From contig CM034534.1 in the NCBI GenBank assembly GCA_020002185.1, positions 9,687,492-9,751,491 of the forward strand: a DNA stretch of 64,000 nt. Reading direction: 5' to 3'. This document shows positions 14,801 through 25,200 of this stretch, piece by piece. The notes below the pieces were generated by a model. That model searched no databases. It was not told the DNA's origin and saw nothing but the letters and a program-made list of their open reading frames with translations. The position numbers and the translations under genes are program-made. Numbering within the stretch: position 1 is the stretch's first letter; the number at the start of each line of letters is the position of its first letter. The DNA is from Paraescarpia echinospica. Lineage: Eukaryota > Annelida > Polychaeta > Sabellida > Siboglinidae.

Positions 14801-15317
14801 CTTCAAGGAATATATATGTACAGTGCAGGATGAAATAAATATTTTATAAAGGGATGACATCAGTTGCTAGGATATGGTGAGTGAGCAGTAGTGCACTGGA
14901 TTATTGATCACGGGGACAAGGTTTAAATCAATTTTCATTAACTTTAAGGAGTCCTTTCAAAATGGAAAAGGGTGTCGCGATGTCACTGGGGACACTATTT
15001 CTGTAACACACCCTGGTGTTGACAGTTTTCAGTAAACAAGATCACTGTTAAGGAGCGAAATTGTTTTTAACAAGATAGAAGCCACTCACCATCGACAAGG
15101 AGGTATGCTTCCCTCTCGAGTACTTTTGTCGTCTCACTGGTGCTGGGCCAATATTTCCAAACTTGCGAGTCCAAGCTTGCTTGCCGGTTTCTGAGATGGA
15201 ACGGCAGCCATCAGGGTGTGTCTGAGAAGGGGCGGGGTGGCCAAAGTTACCCTGTCTGGGGTTGCGTGTCTCCCATTTAGCATAGATATGCTGAAGTTTG
15301 TGCAGTGTTTCCGCCAT
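637..15317 (-). CDS. GPAT1/GPAT2-like acyltransferase gene, 15 exons visible, 3' part outside window
   Basis: Spliced gene, exons in transcript order: 15090-15317, 14566-14682, 13371-13438, 12697-12801, 11035-11184, 9935-10031, 9125-9261, 8552-8645, 7929-8058, 7107-7189, 6509-6622, 5642-5840, 2162-2232, 1334-1509, 637-749. Together 1882 nt, 627 codons, phases consistent throughout. The family (GPAM/GPAT2) acylates glycerol-3-phosphate at the outer mitochondrial membrane. Seen: a GRCC segment near residue 106 as in GPAT1; an acyltransferase core with motif I TRRSYFD (265-271), motif II region GAFFVESS (308-315), motif III VEGRRS (348-353) and motif IV IVPVSVSYE; then C-terminal segments VMSTHLLAFLLL, DLGFTGSTETVVEHA and VFVMESIV that match GPAT1 in order. 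Motif I has Arg266 where the catalytic His (HX4D) should be, and motif II lacks its arginines, as in vertebrate GPAT2. Open frame and good splice sites argue against a pseudogene. Inference: a non-catalytic GPAT2-like protein, perhaps with a piRNA-type role. The 3' exons are missing because the window ends. Confidence 0.85.
1334..1509 (-). CDS. GPAT-like exon 14
   Basis: 176 nt between CACCAG| and CCACAG|GTAGGA. Encodes FDWLKKEVVAHSRDLGFTGS and TETVVEHACRLLG; aligns with KEEVLARDFDLGFSGNSEDV of GPAT1. Confidence 0.9.
1775..2083. mobile_element. short inverted-repeat element (possible MITE)
   Basis: TCCACTAAGCGTACC at the left end and its near inverse, GGTACGCTTAATGGA, at the right, about 300 bp apart in GPAT intron 13. 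One mismatch in 15. No coding content. Confidence 0.45.
2162..2232 (-). CDS. GPAT-like exon 13
   Basis: 71 nt between TTTCAG| and AGGCAG|GTTGGT. Encodes CMNAQAVMSTHLLAFLLLNK, matching CAIMSTHIVACLLLYRHRQ of GPAT1, a membrane-associated helix. Confidence 0.9.
2653..5641. repeat. 38-bp tandem array, about 79 units, in GPAT intron 12
   Basis: Core motifs CCACCCCGTATAACTAAC and CATACTATACACAACACAT. Units next to exon 12 carry the variants GTAGAACC and ACACGTACC. On the minus strand these near units read TTGTGTATGGTACGTG, so they contain the exon 12 end and donor. Blocks of rarer units (CAGTTGAACCAACACG) recur at about 2870, 3810, 4415 and 4670, showing block duplication. Bases 2233-2652 hold nothing recognisable. 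Confidence 0.95.
5642..5840 (-). CDS. GPAT-like exon 12, donor at the edge of a 38-bp array
   Basis: 199 nt between GCTCCAG| and GTGTATG|GTATGT. Encodes EFLHVASSFERIDSGD, an acidic stretch (REMEDLEDEDVTAM) and DEHVKTAAILAQHVVY. The last bases and donor have the same sequence as the first units of the long array that follows it. Confidence 0.85.
5868..6060. mobile_element. possible pogo/Tigger-type MITE remnant
   Basis: Contains CAACCTCGATTTATGGTCA and CTAATACGGTCACCTCG, reminiscent of the terminal sequences of Tigger-like elements. It sits in GPAT intron 11. The ends are not defined. The remaining gene-free parts of introns 9, 10 and 11 show nothing else. Confidence 0.35.
6509..6622 (-). CDS. 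GPAT-like exon 11
   Basis: 38 codons between CCTTAG| and CTGCGA|GTGGGT. Encodes GALWCVWKLLRQNHSNVRVD followed by FCQPF, aligning with LWSVARGVIRMLRKNYGCVR of GPAT1. Confidence 0.88.
7107..7189 (-). CDS. GPAT-like exon 10 (motif IV)
   Basis: 83 nt between TTGCAG| and ATG|GTTAGT. Encodes ATPDVFIVPVSVSYEKLPEG, clearly the IPVGISYD region of the family; the motif IV proline is kept. Confidence 0.9.
7929..8058 (-). CDS. GPAT-like exon 9 (motif III)
   Basis: 130 nt between TTTTAG| and GATG|GTGAGA. Encodes YIEELLRRHQHMGLSVEGRR and TAGVLSGVVSAYYD, matching the GPAT1 stretch around FLEGTRSRSG. Glu349 and Gly350 of the motif are kept. Confidence 0.9.
8552..8645 (-). CDS. GPAT-like exon 8 (motif II region)
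   Basis: 94 nt between TTGTAG| and TGCTCT|GTAAGT. Encodes SRIFKWLGAFFVESSPDSV. The GGFFIRRR motif of GPAT1 is degenerate here: the glycine and two Phe remain and the arginine run has gone. Confidence 0.85.
8780..8882. repeat. TG/TA microsatellite in GPAT intron 7
   Basis: Runs of TG followed by (TA)n from about 8850. Introns 6 and 8 of the same gene are AT-rich with no feature I can name. Confidence 0.8.
9125..9261 (-). CDS. GPAT-like exon 7 (motif I, His replaced)
   Basis: 137 nt between TTCCAG| and TTCAG|GTGAAC. Encodes VPMVFIPTRRSYFDHILLSF and GMRAPHVALGSE. In catalytic GPATs this reads HRSHID; here the His codon is CGC (Arg), one transition from CAC, while the Asp of HX4D is kept. Confidence 0.9.
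9935..10031 (-). CDS. GPAT-like exon 6
   Basis: 97 nt between CTGCAG| and GAG|GTGTGT. Encodes FSTWLLHRLLACVFS and HSGQMTMLQKASE; it aligns with the GPAT1 segment just before motif I (TGWVLLKLFN to MVKAATE). Confidence 0.8.
10046..10340. repeat. degenerate 22-bp tandem repeat upstream of GPAT exon 6
   Basis: Repeats of GTGATTGACAGGTGACTGAC with variable spacing, starting about 15 bp from the exon 6 acceptor on the intron side. From 10340 to 10925 nothing else is visible. Confidence 0.85.
10925..11044. repeat. short repeats of the GPAT exon 5 donor
   Basis: On the minus strand TGCTCAGGTATGT is followed by degenerate copies (GCTCAGGTGTGT, GCTCAAGTGTGT, GTTCAGGTATGT) every 16-20 bp. Several keep a GT donor. 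Confidence 0.75.
11035..11184 (-). CDS. GPAT-like exon 5, 5' boundary uncertain
   Basis: Ends CTGCTCAG|GTATGT and encodes HVRTALRQHRRYVSN and RVSDRLLR, which fit the linker before the GPAT core. For the frame to join exon 4 the acceptor should be at 11184 (GAGAG|A), which lies in array sequence. A more usual-looking acceptor at 11155 (GTCAG|AT) does not keep the frame. The start is therefore provisional. Confidence 0.55.
11160..11960. repeat. about 35-bp degenerate tandem array upstream of GPAT exon 5
   Basis: Units built on CAATCTCTCATATACAGTGA and ACACAAATAGTGTCACC. The array runs up to, and probably across, the exon 5 acceptor. From 11960 to 12696 I see nothing further. Confidence 0.9.
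12697..12801 (-). CDS. GPAT-like exon 4
   Basis: 105 nt between TTTCAG| and GAAAG|GTGGGG, phase 2 in and out. Encodes HCNGATKTFGIYQFLRDN and PDVTAATRRSE; the donor is weaker than its neighbours. Confidence 0.7.
13371..13438 (-). CDS. GPAT-like exon 3
   Basis: 68 nt between CTCCAG| and CAGAT|GTAAGT, phase 0 in and phase 2 out. Encodes EEFYNEGIKEMQLQNLLRSS, which fits the stretch following GRCC in GPAT1. Confidence 0.75.
14100..14250. mobile_element. AATTC-rich element end, hAT-like terminus
   Basis: Tracts of CAATTCCAATTC end in GACCCCAGGTCAGACTGG, similar to the terminus of the hAT-like MITE at 16683-17891 and to 24640-24806. No second end was found. Confidence 0.35.
14408..14459. repeat. 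perfect 23-bp hairpin with 6-base loop
   Basis: Arm 14408-14430 (ending TACCTTTAAC) is the exact inverse of 14437-14459; the loop is CTGCAT. It lies in GPAT intron 2 beside an ATA-rich tract. Confidence 0.9.
14566..14682 (-). CDS. GPAT-like exon 2 (GRCC segment)
   Basis: 39 codons between ..CCATAG| and CGG|GTAAGT. It encodes VRPLLGRCCTCMPSCR, which resembles the RPFVGRCCYSCTP segment of GPAT1. This is one of the anchors for the family call. Confidence 0.8.
14938..15078. repeat. dispersed repeat, copy 1
   Basis: Shares AACTTTAAGGAG, GGACACTATTTC and AAGATCACTGTTAAGG with 43347-43508. It covers the end of GPAT intron 1 next to the exon 1 donor. Confidence 0.7.
15090..15317 (-). CDS. GPAT-like exon 1 (start codon)
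   Basis: 76 codons, begins with an ATG at 15317 (MAETLHKLQHIYAKW) and ends ATG|GTGAGT in phase 0. The N-terminus is hydrophilic and basic and has no close match to GPAT1 that I recognise. It is the first ATG in this frame with a coding-looking continuation; an upstream non-coding exon is possible. Confidence 0.65.
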
Positions 15318-16682
15318 TCCGTGGCCGAGTCAAACGGGGGTGAACAAACAGTCTACAAAAACATAAAACAACATTAAAGCATGCTTGCAAAGTTGCAAAA
15401 TTCAATACATTTATGGTATGTACCTGTAATTAATATATGTACCAGTAGCTATTCATTAATGCAAGTAGCTTGCAAAGTATATTTCGCTTATTTTACATTT
15501 ATCAACATTATCATTAGGCCTCACGGGTAGAGTGTACTGTCTGGGATTGAATGAATGAAACTTTATTTCAACAGACATAATGAAGTAGCTAATTATTAAA
15601 TTATAGATATATACAATTGTCTAAAAAGGGCAAGAAGAAATGTAACACTTATAAATACTTGCCCTGTTGCACGTAAAAACCTCTACAATATTGTACAATA
15701 CAGTACAAATGTAAGCACGTGACATCACTAAGCACACATAATTGTCATGTCCAAACCATGACAGACTGTTCGTAAAAAGAAGTTAAAGTAATAATATAAC
15801 CCCAATACATAATTTTGTTAATTACTTACTCATTAAACACATCAATTTTTGTGACAACAAATTAGTGATATGACATAATTACCTCACAAGAAACTCTTAT
15901 TTTTGAATATTTTGACTACTTCTCGCAGTATTCATCGGCAGAAGAAAGAAGACAAAAGTTTCTTGTGGCCCGAGTTGTGAGGTGATTATGTCATATTATA
16001 ATAACCAAGAAACACCATCATCAATCCATTCAAGGAACAAATTCATGAGTTATCAAGAGAGACTTGAGAAACGGTACAAAATGCCTTTGATATATAATAT
16101 GGGAGAATGGAGCAAATAGCACAAGGCAATGTTTTCTATAACAGGTCTAAATTATGTATCATAAAGTGACTATAATAATAACGTGAAATTAAATGATACG
16201 GTATGCCATGCAAACAACTTGGGCTTCTCGAATTATTCTGATCTTTGGTGACTTTGGCTTTGTTATCCATTGGCATTGGTCAACTGGTGTGATGTTAAAA
16301 CTTACATCACCACCTGATGGTAACTTGTGCCCTGTTCCTTGCCTAACAAAAGGTCAAGAAAAGCATTCTAACATCTGGCGTTCTGCTGATGTTTTTTCCA
16401 TGGTTCCTATGAACACACACTAAAAAAGGCTTCAAAAACTGCACATGCATGCGCCTATAGCCCTATGTCATCAAAGTTTGTCAAAAACTGACATAATATT
16501 AATAATAATGTTGTCAATCATGTTGTGCAATATTACATGGTTCTATCAATCTAAAAAATAATACATAATGTAAAGTATCTTAACATTTATCAAAGTCGCA
16601 CATCGTATATATGAATTTCGATTTATGTTACCATTTACGTTACATATTCTTTACAGGTCCATTGAGCGGCAAGCATTCACAT
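15318..16682. other. intergenic, head-to-head spacer (left half)
   Basis: AT-rich, no open frame with coding character. It should contain the GPAT promoter, but no TATA box or CpG island is evident. Confidence 0.5.
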
Positions 16683-17891
16683 CAGACCTGGGGCGGAAGT
16701 ACTCGGTACTCGAGTACATTTTTGAAGTACTCGTACTCGTACTCATAAAACTTATGGGTCATGTACTCGTACTCATACTCATTGTACTCAGATTTTACGA
16801 GTACATTACGAGTACATCTGAGTACTTTCTCAATATATACTGGGAACAATTAATTTATTTGCAGTTATAAAATCAAACTTTCCTGAAATATTGAAATGCT
16901 CAACTATTTTTTTAAATACTTTGTTATTTCACATAGAATGCCACCTTGCCATCCCTACACATAGTACATCCTCATTCTCTGATAGCCATGAGTCCATGAC
17001 TATGATACCCTAACATGGCAACAGGCAGCATCTTTCCCCAGTCAGAAACACCCTGTTAAGCAAACAATAATTGTAGGCTATCAGTTCAGGCCATAAAACA
17101 GTTTAATCAAGCCACCAGGATGTCCATAAAGAGCCAACTACTAGTAGCAGTTAACCCACCTGTTAGACAGGGAATGCATTTAATGTAGTCTGGAGACCAT
17201 GCCACTTGGCCCTGGCTGACAGTGCTAACTGCTAAGAACAAGAACTGCCAGTCTTCCTCTGTAGAAGTAAGGTGGCTCAAGTCAGATGTCACCCTACACT
17301 AATATAATCCGGTGCCAACTTAGTGTGACACCAGTGAAGCCTTGTGGTATGATAGTCTAGGTCAGAGAGAACAAGCACTGAGGGAGCAGAGATAAGAGAA
17401 ATGCTAAACAAAGACATGTAGCCAGTGGGATGCCAGGTAACAAATCCTCCTGTTGGTTGCTTTGTTTTACATGCTTAACCTGGAGACAACCAGCAAAGTT
17501 CAAATGATTGGCTGGGGGTATCCACTGGTCAGTCTCTTTTACCCACTCATTTGTGATCATTAAAGACAGATATCAACTTGATTGGCTAAGTTTTTTTCTC
17601 AAATGTCAATCGTACTTTATGATTGGTTTACGTGTACCTAGTTGGTCGGTGACTCAATATTGCCCCTAGATATATCATGACAGTGATACCACATGCCTAC
17701 ATTGCAGAGAAATCCACTAAATTGTCGATTTTACGATACGTTATTATTTAATATTTATATTTACAAAAATGTACTTGTACTCGTACTCATACTCGTGAGA
17801 ATGTACTCGTACTCAGCTTTTAGCAATGTACTCGTCCATCGTCAAAGTACTCGTACTCGTACTCATAAAAATGTACTCGGCCCCAGGTCTG
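16683..17891. mobile_element. hAT-like MITE, 1209 bp
   Basis: Terminal inverted repeats start CAGACCTGGGGC. Both ends carry clusters of TACTCGTACTCGTACTC in inverted orientation. An 8-bp target duplication flanks it (ATTCACAT / GTTCACAT, 7 of 8). No transposase is present; the interior has only short spurious ORFs. Confidence 0.85.
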
Positions 17892-17899
17892 GTTCACAT

Positions 17900-19141
17900 T
17901 TTATTCAATTTAATATCGCCCATCGAAGAATAAGTACTCTCACACTAGAAAAGCATACATTTGTTATCGCTATATTTCCTCCGTTAACTCGAGTGAGTTA
18001 TGCTTCAAGTCTCCTATTAGTTTACAGTGGGTAAATATTTAATAATTTTTTACATATTTACCAAAAATACGCAAGTCAAAATAGTTGCATGCAATATAAG
18101 AATTATTTATTCTAAACAGAAGCAGGATGGATGATTCGGCCCATGACATAGAGCCCGCCGACACCGGTTACAGAAACGGTTGATTTGGCCCACGCGAATG
18201 CAAGCAGGTCACGGTTAACCGGTTGCACGAACGGATGGTTCGGCCCCATGGGCAGAACCCGTCGGGTGCCGAAACATCCGACTCCCCCTACAAGTACAAC
18301 AACCATGAAAACGGCCGGCAACAGCACTTTTTCAAGTGTCTCGTTTTATATCTGATGCCAATGATAGACTGTCGATTAAACAAGTAGACAAGTATAGTAA
18401 TTATTATACTGACATAATTATACTAGTCTAAGCTACTAGTACTAGTAGTCGCTAGGGGTTCCCGTTGCTTGATAGGTAGTAGCATTGCTATTAGTACTAT
18501 TAGCAAACAATAACCCAAATATATATTTGATGTAAAAACCTGGCTCTCAACATTGGGGACTGGGTATCCCTCGTGACTCGGAGATCACGTTAATGTCGGT
18601 CCCGTCTCAATTTGGGACGTAAAAGAACCACTGAGTCTGAGCCTGAGGACGACAAGCACCCTGGCAGTGACCACCCTCAGTACCAGCATAGAAAGGTCGG
18701 CTTGGCGATAATGTTCTGAAAAAGGCTGACTAGTTGAATGAGACCACATAAGATCATAACATTGTAACCACAAAATATACAGACTAGTCAGTTAATAGAA
18801 CGTTGCCGAGTGCTGGAAACAACTAGAACCCTGTTTATCGCCCACCGGCATATAAGTTATAACTATAAGACAGACAGTTATTTGACAAGCAGAACGCACG
18901 TTTAATTGATACTAAAACCCACTCATATAGCTTTCACTGACATTCCAAAGAATCATAACGCTTTTATGTTGGTATTCTTTAAAATTCGCAAAAATCACAC
19001 TTGCCAAACACGCTGTACATTACTGGCGCCGCCTGGCGAACACATTATCCAATTAAATGTAATCCAGGCTCCATGATGTGGCGCCCCTGTTCGCGCACAT
19101 ACTCGTCCTGGTTCGCGCCAATCCAGGGAATATTGACAAAT
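17900..19141. other. intergenic, upstream of GALC
   Basis: Contains an open minus-strand stretch 18112-18306 (65 codons from an ATG, hydrophobic start) without a match I recognise. Bases around 19000-19140 are GC-richer and probably include the GALC promoter or 5' UTR. Confidence 0.4.
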
Positions 19142-19285
19142 ATGCGATACAGTTACTTACTTTGGATGACCGTTGTCGTTGCTGGGTTGCTTGTCAGCAC
19201 TTCGGAGCAGTACCACTACGTTGTGGATAGTGATAACGGTGTGTTGAGACGATTTGATGGCATTGGAGCTATCAGTGGGGGTGGG
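19142..19285 (+). CDS. GALC: GALC exon 1 (start, signal peptide)
   Basis: 48 codons. The ATG at 19142 is chosen because a hydrophobic signal peptide follows ([20 protein letters not shown]), although the frame is open upstream to 19001. Ends SGGG|GTAAGT, phase 0. Confidence 0.9.
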
Positions 19286-22200
19286 GTAAGTGAATTCACA
19301 ATGACAATGGCAATGCCAACTGCTAGTGCTAGGCCTAGCCCTAGCCTAGGCCTAGCCCAGCCTAGGCTAGCCGCTAGGGCCATAGTAATAGGGGGTCCAG
19401 GAGGCAATTCGTACCCTGGTCATCTCGTACCACAGGTCGGTCGTACCCAATGTGTTTGTTGTTTATAGTTTTCTACCAGTACCGTATGTGGTGATTGTGT
19501 AGTGAATTGAAAGTAATCTGGGGCACTTCCGAAGTTCTGTAGAATCCGGACCCACCTCGATTTCGCCGTTATAACTTGAGTTATGCCTAACTTTGATACC
19601 TCAGGATTCTACACAAGTGCCGTAATCTGAAATGGCTTAAATTAAAGTATGTGCCTACGCATATAGCACACCTACAGCGGGCCGAGAGCGGGCCAAGAAC
19701 GGCAAAGTCATTGGTCCGCTGTCGGCATTCACCTGCAGGCCTAGCCCTAGGGATTTTTGTCCAGCGGCTCGCCTTCGGGCCGAAGGCAGCTCATAGTCAG
19801 ACAACAATACTGTGCCAATGGTTAGCCGCTCATATGCCGACTGTGCCTAATTTTGCTATATGTGTGTTTGTTCAAGTAATAAGATCAAATTATACACATA
19901 CACTAAACAAATTATGTGTATTGGTATTATAACTTGAACATTTCAATAGTAATCATCATGCATTGTCACCTAATGTTAAAATGAACATTACTTGATACAT
20001 GGTCATCAATTTATTGGGATTAACTGGAATTTGGAAGTTCAAAACAATAAAATAATATCGTAATATAATATTTTGGAACATAACAAATTTATGTAAACTG
20101 CTTCAAAATGAGAATAGGTTTCAAGATAAAATCATTTTACTTTTTTACTTTTATAAAATAATTCCCGGTTTCCCATCAGCACAAGAATTTTAAAATAGGT
20201 TCACAAAACTTTATTTTGAAATAAATGCGCAAAAAGAGAAAACTACATTTCACACCAAACCAAAGGAATGTGCCTACTTGTAAGAAATACATTCAGTAGA
20301 CATCTTAAGACTTTTTAAGTTGTTAATTGTTATCAATGAATTGCATTGATAATTGTTAGTACCATCATTAGGATTAACATAGACACATTTACCATAAATC
20401 ACACCCCTCATTTACATTTTAATAAAGTTCTGATGAGAAACCTGTAACTATTTTATATAGCCCTAAAGTAAAGTGACACAAATGGCAGAAAATGTGTGGG
20501 CCATAAACTGACAGAAGGTGCCTAGTGTAAGCACTTCATCTATCACACATTTACCCTGTCACACTAACAAACGGGGTCAGCACACTGTTGGTTTTCCCAT
20601 AGGCGACCATGTTAACGTTTTGTCTGATTATAAGAAAACGTGACCTATAAAATGTCTTAAACTTCTCACCTGCTGTTGTCATTATCTCATTGACGTGCTG
20701 ATAGATTTTAACAAAAATTGCATACTTCCAGCTCTCGTAAAATGCATGTATGTGTGACACCCGTCAATATTTACAAATGCCGGCAAGAATTACTCCGCAA
20801 ACAGGTCACACAGGCAAATTGCTGCCAAATATCCTTCCGCTTATTGAAATCATCTAGAAATCCACCATTTTACAGTCAACACCTTCTACAATCACACATG
20901 AAAATCTCCCTACTCAAATGCACTCATGTCACAGCATGTGAATTTTGTAAAAAATCATTTCTAAAAAATACACTGCATTTTTCTTCGTGTGCAACGGACA
21001 GGAAATCTAACTAGAACATGACCCCAAACAGGAACACGCAGCACAGGGACAGCATTTGTTGTTGATGAGACACATTCATCTTCATCATATCATCGTCATC
21101 CATAGCCTATAGGGAGGCCTCAATCATGACATCAGGTTATTCTGCCGCATATTCTATTTAATGTTTTACGCATAAGTAATAAGTTTCCACAGAATCAAAT
21201 GTGTGTTTATAAAGTCATGCCAAAATTAATGTATTAGAATAATCTAGAAATATACAACGATTTACAACAGAATGTCTAAAAGCGTACCTTTTTCCCGGAG
21301 CTCTGCTTTTACTGTTTCCTCTAACTGTTAGTCTGTTCAAAAATGGCAGTACAGCATAGTGTCAAATGTCACTACCCCAGTGCTCCAGCCGAGGGAGGCG
21401 CGATTGCTAATAAATGACTAACCGACACTGTCACTGGGTCAACAGTGGCTGGAGAGTGGCTGGGAAGTGGCTGTCGTATGCCTCTCAGAACCACCCTCGG
21501 ACCGAGGGTGGCGTGTTGGCTGGGGAGATCAACATCGCTTAATAGCGACTCGATGGCTCTCACTCTTACCATTTCTGGTATATAATAAACAATATTTAGT
21601 ACAGTTGTTGGTTTGTTGCATCTCATTCAGTATAAACTTTAACATGGCGCAGTCGGCAAAAGGCCACAAGCTCGAACTAAGACTATAAAAGGTTGGTTTG
21701 TCTGTTTGTCTATGAACGTTCGTGGCAAAATGGAGAGAAAATCTAGCCACAAGTAAACACGGTGCTACGGAACTTTCGAAAGATCCGCAAGAGCACGCAG
21801 CAAACATTGACATTAACCAAAGTCTGCGCTGTGGTGACACAACCGCACCAGAATGCATGCCACGTTCCTGTCTAAGCAAGAAGAACGCGACTATAAATGT
21901 GAACAGCGAGTTACAGGAACGGGAGCGAGCACGCGATGAAAGACGTGAATTGTCGGTGCGTCTCCTCTGCGAGACCCACGACAGATGCACCCATAATTCA
22001 CCAGCACGCACACACAGCAACGGTGCCAATGATTAGTCTAGTGGTCCAGATACTCAACATACAGACACCGAGATCAACGTCAGGCGAACTTCTACCGACT
22101 CACTAGCTAAAACTAGACCACTGGAGCAAATGGCAGCAGACATAACACTACGAGAACTAGCAGCATGGAAGCGATCATGGGAAGATTTCATAGATTTAGA

Positions 22201-25200
22201 ACAGCTCAACTGTCTCCCTAGTTGCGCACTAGCCTCTCTATTGAAATGCGTGCTACATGGCAATTAGCCATCGGTATAGACAATGGTGATGATATACCCG
22301 TCACAGCGATCTTAGACCGAATCCAAGAACACATTCGAGCCAAACGAAATGTTACACTGGACAGGGTAGCACTAGAAGAACGCAAACAGGAAGAAGGCGA
22401 ACCGTTTGACCACTTCTACATGGACTTACGGGAGATTGCCAACAACACAGACTTTTGCCAGCAGTGCATAGACGATCATCGTACTATCCAAATGATGTCG
22501 GGAATTCGTGACCAAGAAACAAGATGAAAGTTATTAACAATCACGCCTCCCCTTCTCTACTGACAACAGTGGGTATCTCCAGGAGTGAAGAATCAGCAAG
22601 GAATTATGAAGCTACATTGACAGAATAAGAGCAAACGTCGATTGACTGCAATGAATCAGATTCGCATACTGGACATTCTGGGAAAAAAGAAACACCGTCG
22701 CGCCCCGCGCATTAAGGTTCAACTTCATCATAATGCTGATGATAGCTTCATCACAACAGCACAGGCAACACCATATACAGGGGCTGAAGCCACTGTTGCA
22801 GGGCTTGATATCCTAAAACAAATAGAATTAGACATCGGAAATACATCTCCCCCACCTGAAGACACATCATTGTTGCAAATGGTACATCATATAAATACGT
22901 TGGCACAATAGACCTCCACATCCATGCAGCAGACAAATCTACGAAAGAGATGGTTCTTATCTGCAAAGAGCAAAAAGGACTTCTGCTGACTTGGTATGTT
23001 TGCCGAGACTTCGGAATCGATTACCCCAAACCAATTTGTGTCATAATACAGTCACAGCGACATCAACATCGCTTAACAGCGACTCGAAGGCTCGCACTAT
23101 TGTGTAATGATTTACCATTTCTGGTATATAATAAACAATGTTTAGTACAGTTGTTGCATCTCATTCAGTATAAACTTTAACAGAGGGCAGGCAGTGTACC
23201 GGAAGATGTTTGCTCTTTGTGGATTTAATTCAACATCCATCTGTTTGAAAACAGTTCTATTTCCATGTTATCGCATAACACTTTGTTTATTTTTAGGCTA
23301 CATCTAAGCTGTTGCAGAACTACCCAGAGAAACAGAGGAATGAGATTCTTGACTTTCTTTTCAAGGTACCTTTTGGAAGTATATCCATCCTCATTTAAGA
23401 CAAATAAGAGTCCTCAGTTAAATTTTTGGTTGTCTCATTTCACATCAAATTGAAACTCCTACAATATACTAACTCGTTTGTACAAACGTAGTATTTATTT
23501 TGATGATGTCTTATATACCATGGAATTATTTTGACCAGATCAGTTCAAGATGTTGTGATAAAATTGTAAAAGTAGTCTTGGTCTTTTATACATGTTGTAC
23601 CGGTAGTAGTATTTTATTAGTCTCAATCTGAGTAAACTTGCATTAAAATACAAAACATACAAATACATTATAGACAAAGTAAGCATTTAATAATGCTCTT
23701 TTGTAATTTACCCAATCTAATAATTAATGTCAATTCTTTTGATGATCTACCTGGTAAATTTTTAAATAAAAGTACATTTAGGCCCACTCTTTTTCAGTAG
23801 TTTAAAGCTTCATCACTTTGTAAACTCTTGCCAGCAACCCTGTTTTAGAGTTACGAATAATTCCTATTTTTATTTGTTTGCTAATGCCAACCCCCATTAG
23901 CAATGTCTAACATTTTGACCTTGGGTGCCTCTCTATCTTGCAGTTCAAAAAGCCAATTGGTCCATTGTTGGACCAATTCTGAAAGTCTGAGTTGCCCCAG
24001 TGCTGAAGGTTAATTGTAAATTTGTACAAAAGTAAAACATTCTATTGAATTAGTTTCTTTTAACGTATCCAGTTATTGTAATTACAATTCATATGTTGGC
24101 TTTCACCTCTTTTCAAGTGGAATCGTTCCCAGAGAAGTCGAGATGGTATTCGATTGAACACGTCTGCGAGGAAGTGAAGTGTAAAGCACTCTTCGCAGTC
24201 CTAAGAACTGGATAACATGCTCATTAAAATGCTTTTTAGTTTACTTTTAAGTTCATTTGTTAAGAATTCATTTTAAAAGGAATGAAAGCATGAAAGGTAA
24301 TTTCAATCATTGGATACGTTTAAATCAATGCATTCAATAAAAATAAACTTTCCAGAAGAATGTTCAGTAATCTGCAAAATGTTCTAATTCCTGTGAATAC
24401 TACTTACTATTATATGGAAATATCCATGATTCAGTTTGACCTTTTGTTATTGTATTATTATTGTTATACCATTTAATTTATGTTGTCATAGCGATATATT
24501 TTCTGACTTCAACAGCCTGGGTTTGGGGCAAGTCTCCAGCTACTGAAAGTGGAAATTGGAGGAGATTCACAAAGCACAGGTGAATTATGGGTAAATTATG
24601 TTTCTATTCACTGTCTCGTATGTGACCGTGACATGAATGTGACTGCCGATTTGACTTAGATTAGAATTGAATTGGAATTGAATAAAATGAATTGAATTGA
24701 AATTGATCCGTTTTTGTGAGTACGTTGAATCGAATTGAATTAGATTTGATCCTTGGTAAATACGCATGAATTGGAATTGATAAAAGTGAATTGAGCCCAG
24801 GTCTGGTTTTGGCTACTTGGTGAAAAATAGTGCATGTTCAGAAGGAGTTTCTGCAACTTTAAAGTTGTCCCTATTTGCTGACAATAATAGGCTATATTTT
24901 TCTCACAAAATACAAGTTCACAAACAGTAAAACTCGTAAATCCACTCTTGTTGATCTGTTTACAGATGGTGTCGAGTCGTCACACATGCACACAGAGGGC
25001 GACACTAACTATCACCGTGGTTACGAATGGTGGCTGATGACTGAAGCAAAGAAGGTTATTTTAAATTGCCAATATTTGACAAATGAAAGTACCCACTGCA
25101 CATGTAAGCAGAGATGGAAGAAAATAATTACACACAATTTTGAACAAATTTCAGAAAACATGGTACAATAAAAAACATTTTTTGTGCAAATTTTTTGTAT

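Larger units (their letters stand above)
21428..23182 (+). mobile_element. internally deleted LTR retrotransposon in GALC intron 1
   Basis: Direct repeats 21528-21644 and 23062-23182 share ATCAACATCGCTTAA and CATTTCTGGTATATAATAAA and both end CTTTAACA. The left copy is followed at once by TGGCGCAGTCGGC, a typical primer-binding site. The interior holds gag-like frames only; reverse transcriptase is absent. The left LTR limit is uncertain. Confidence 0.8.

Noticed and set aside
18112..18327. 71-codon minus ORF with signal-peptide look
   Set aside because: The apparent first codon is GTG; from the true ATG at 18306 only 65 codons remain, and no family is recognised.
20551..21014. Overlapping ORFs on both strands in GALC intron 1
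   Set aside because: No coding bias or motif; no splice signals of note.
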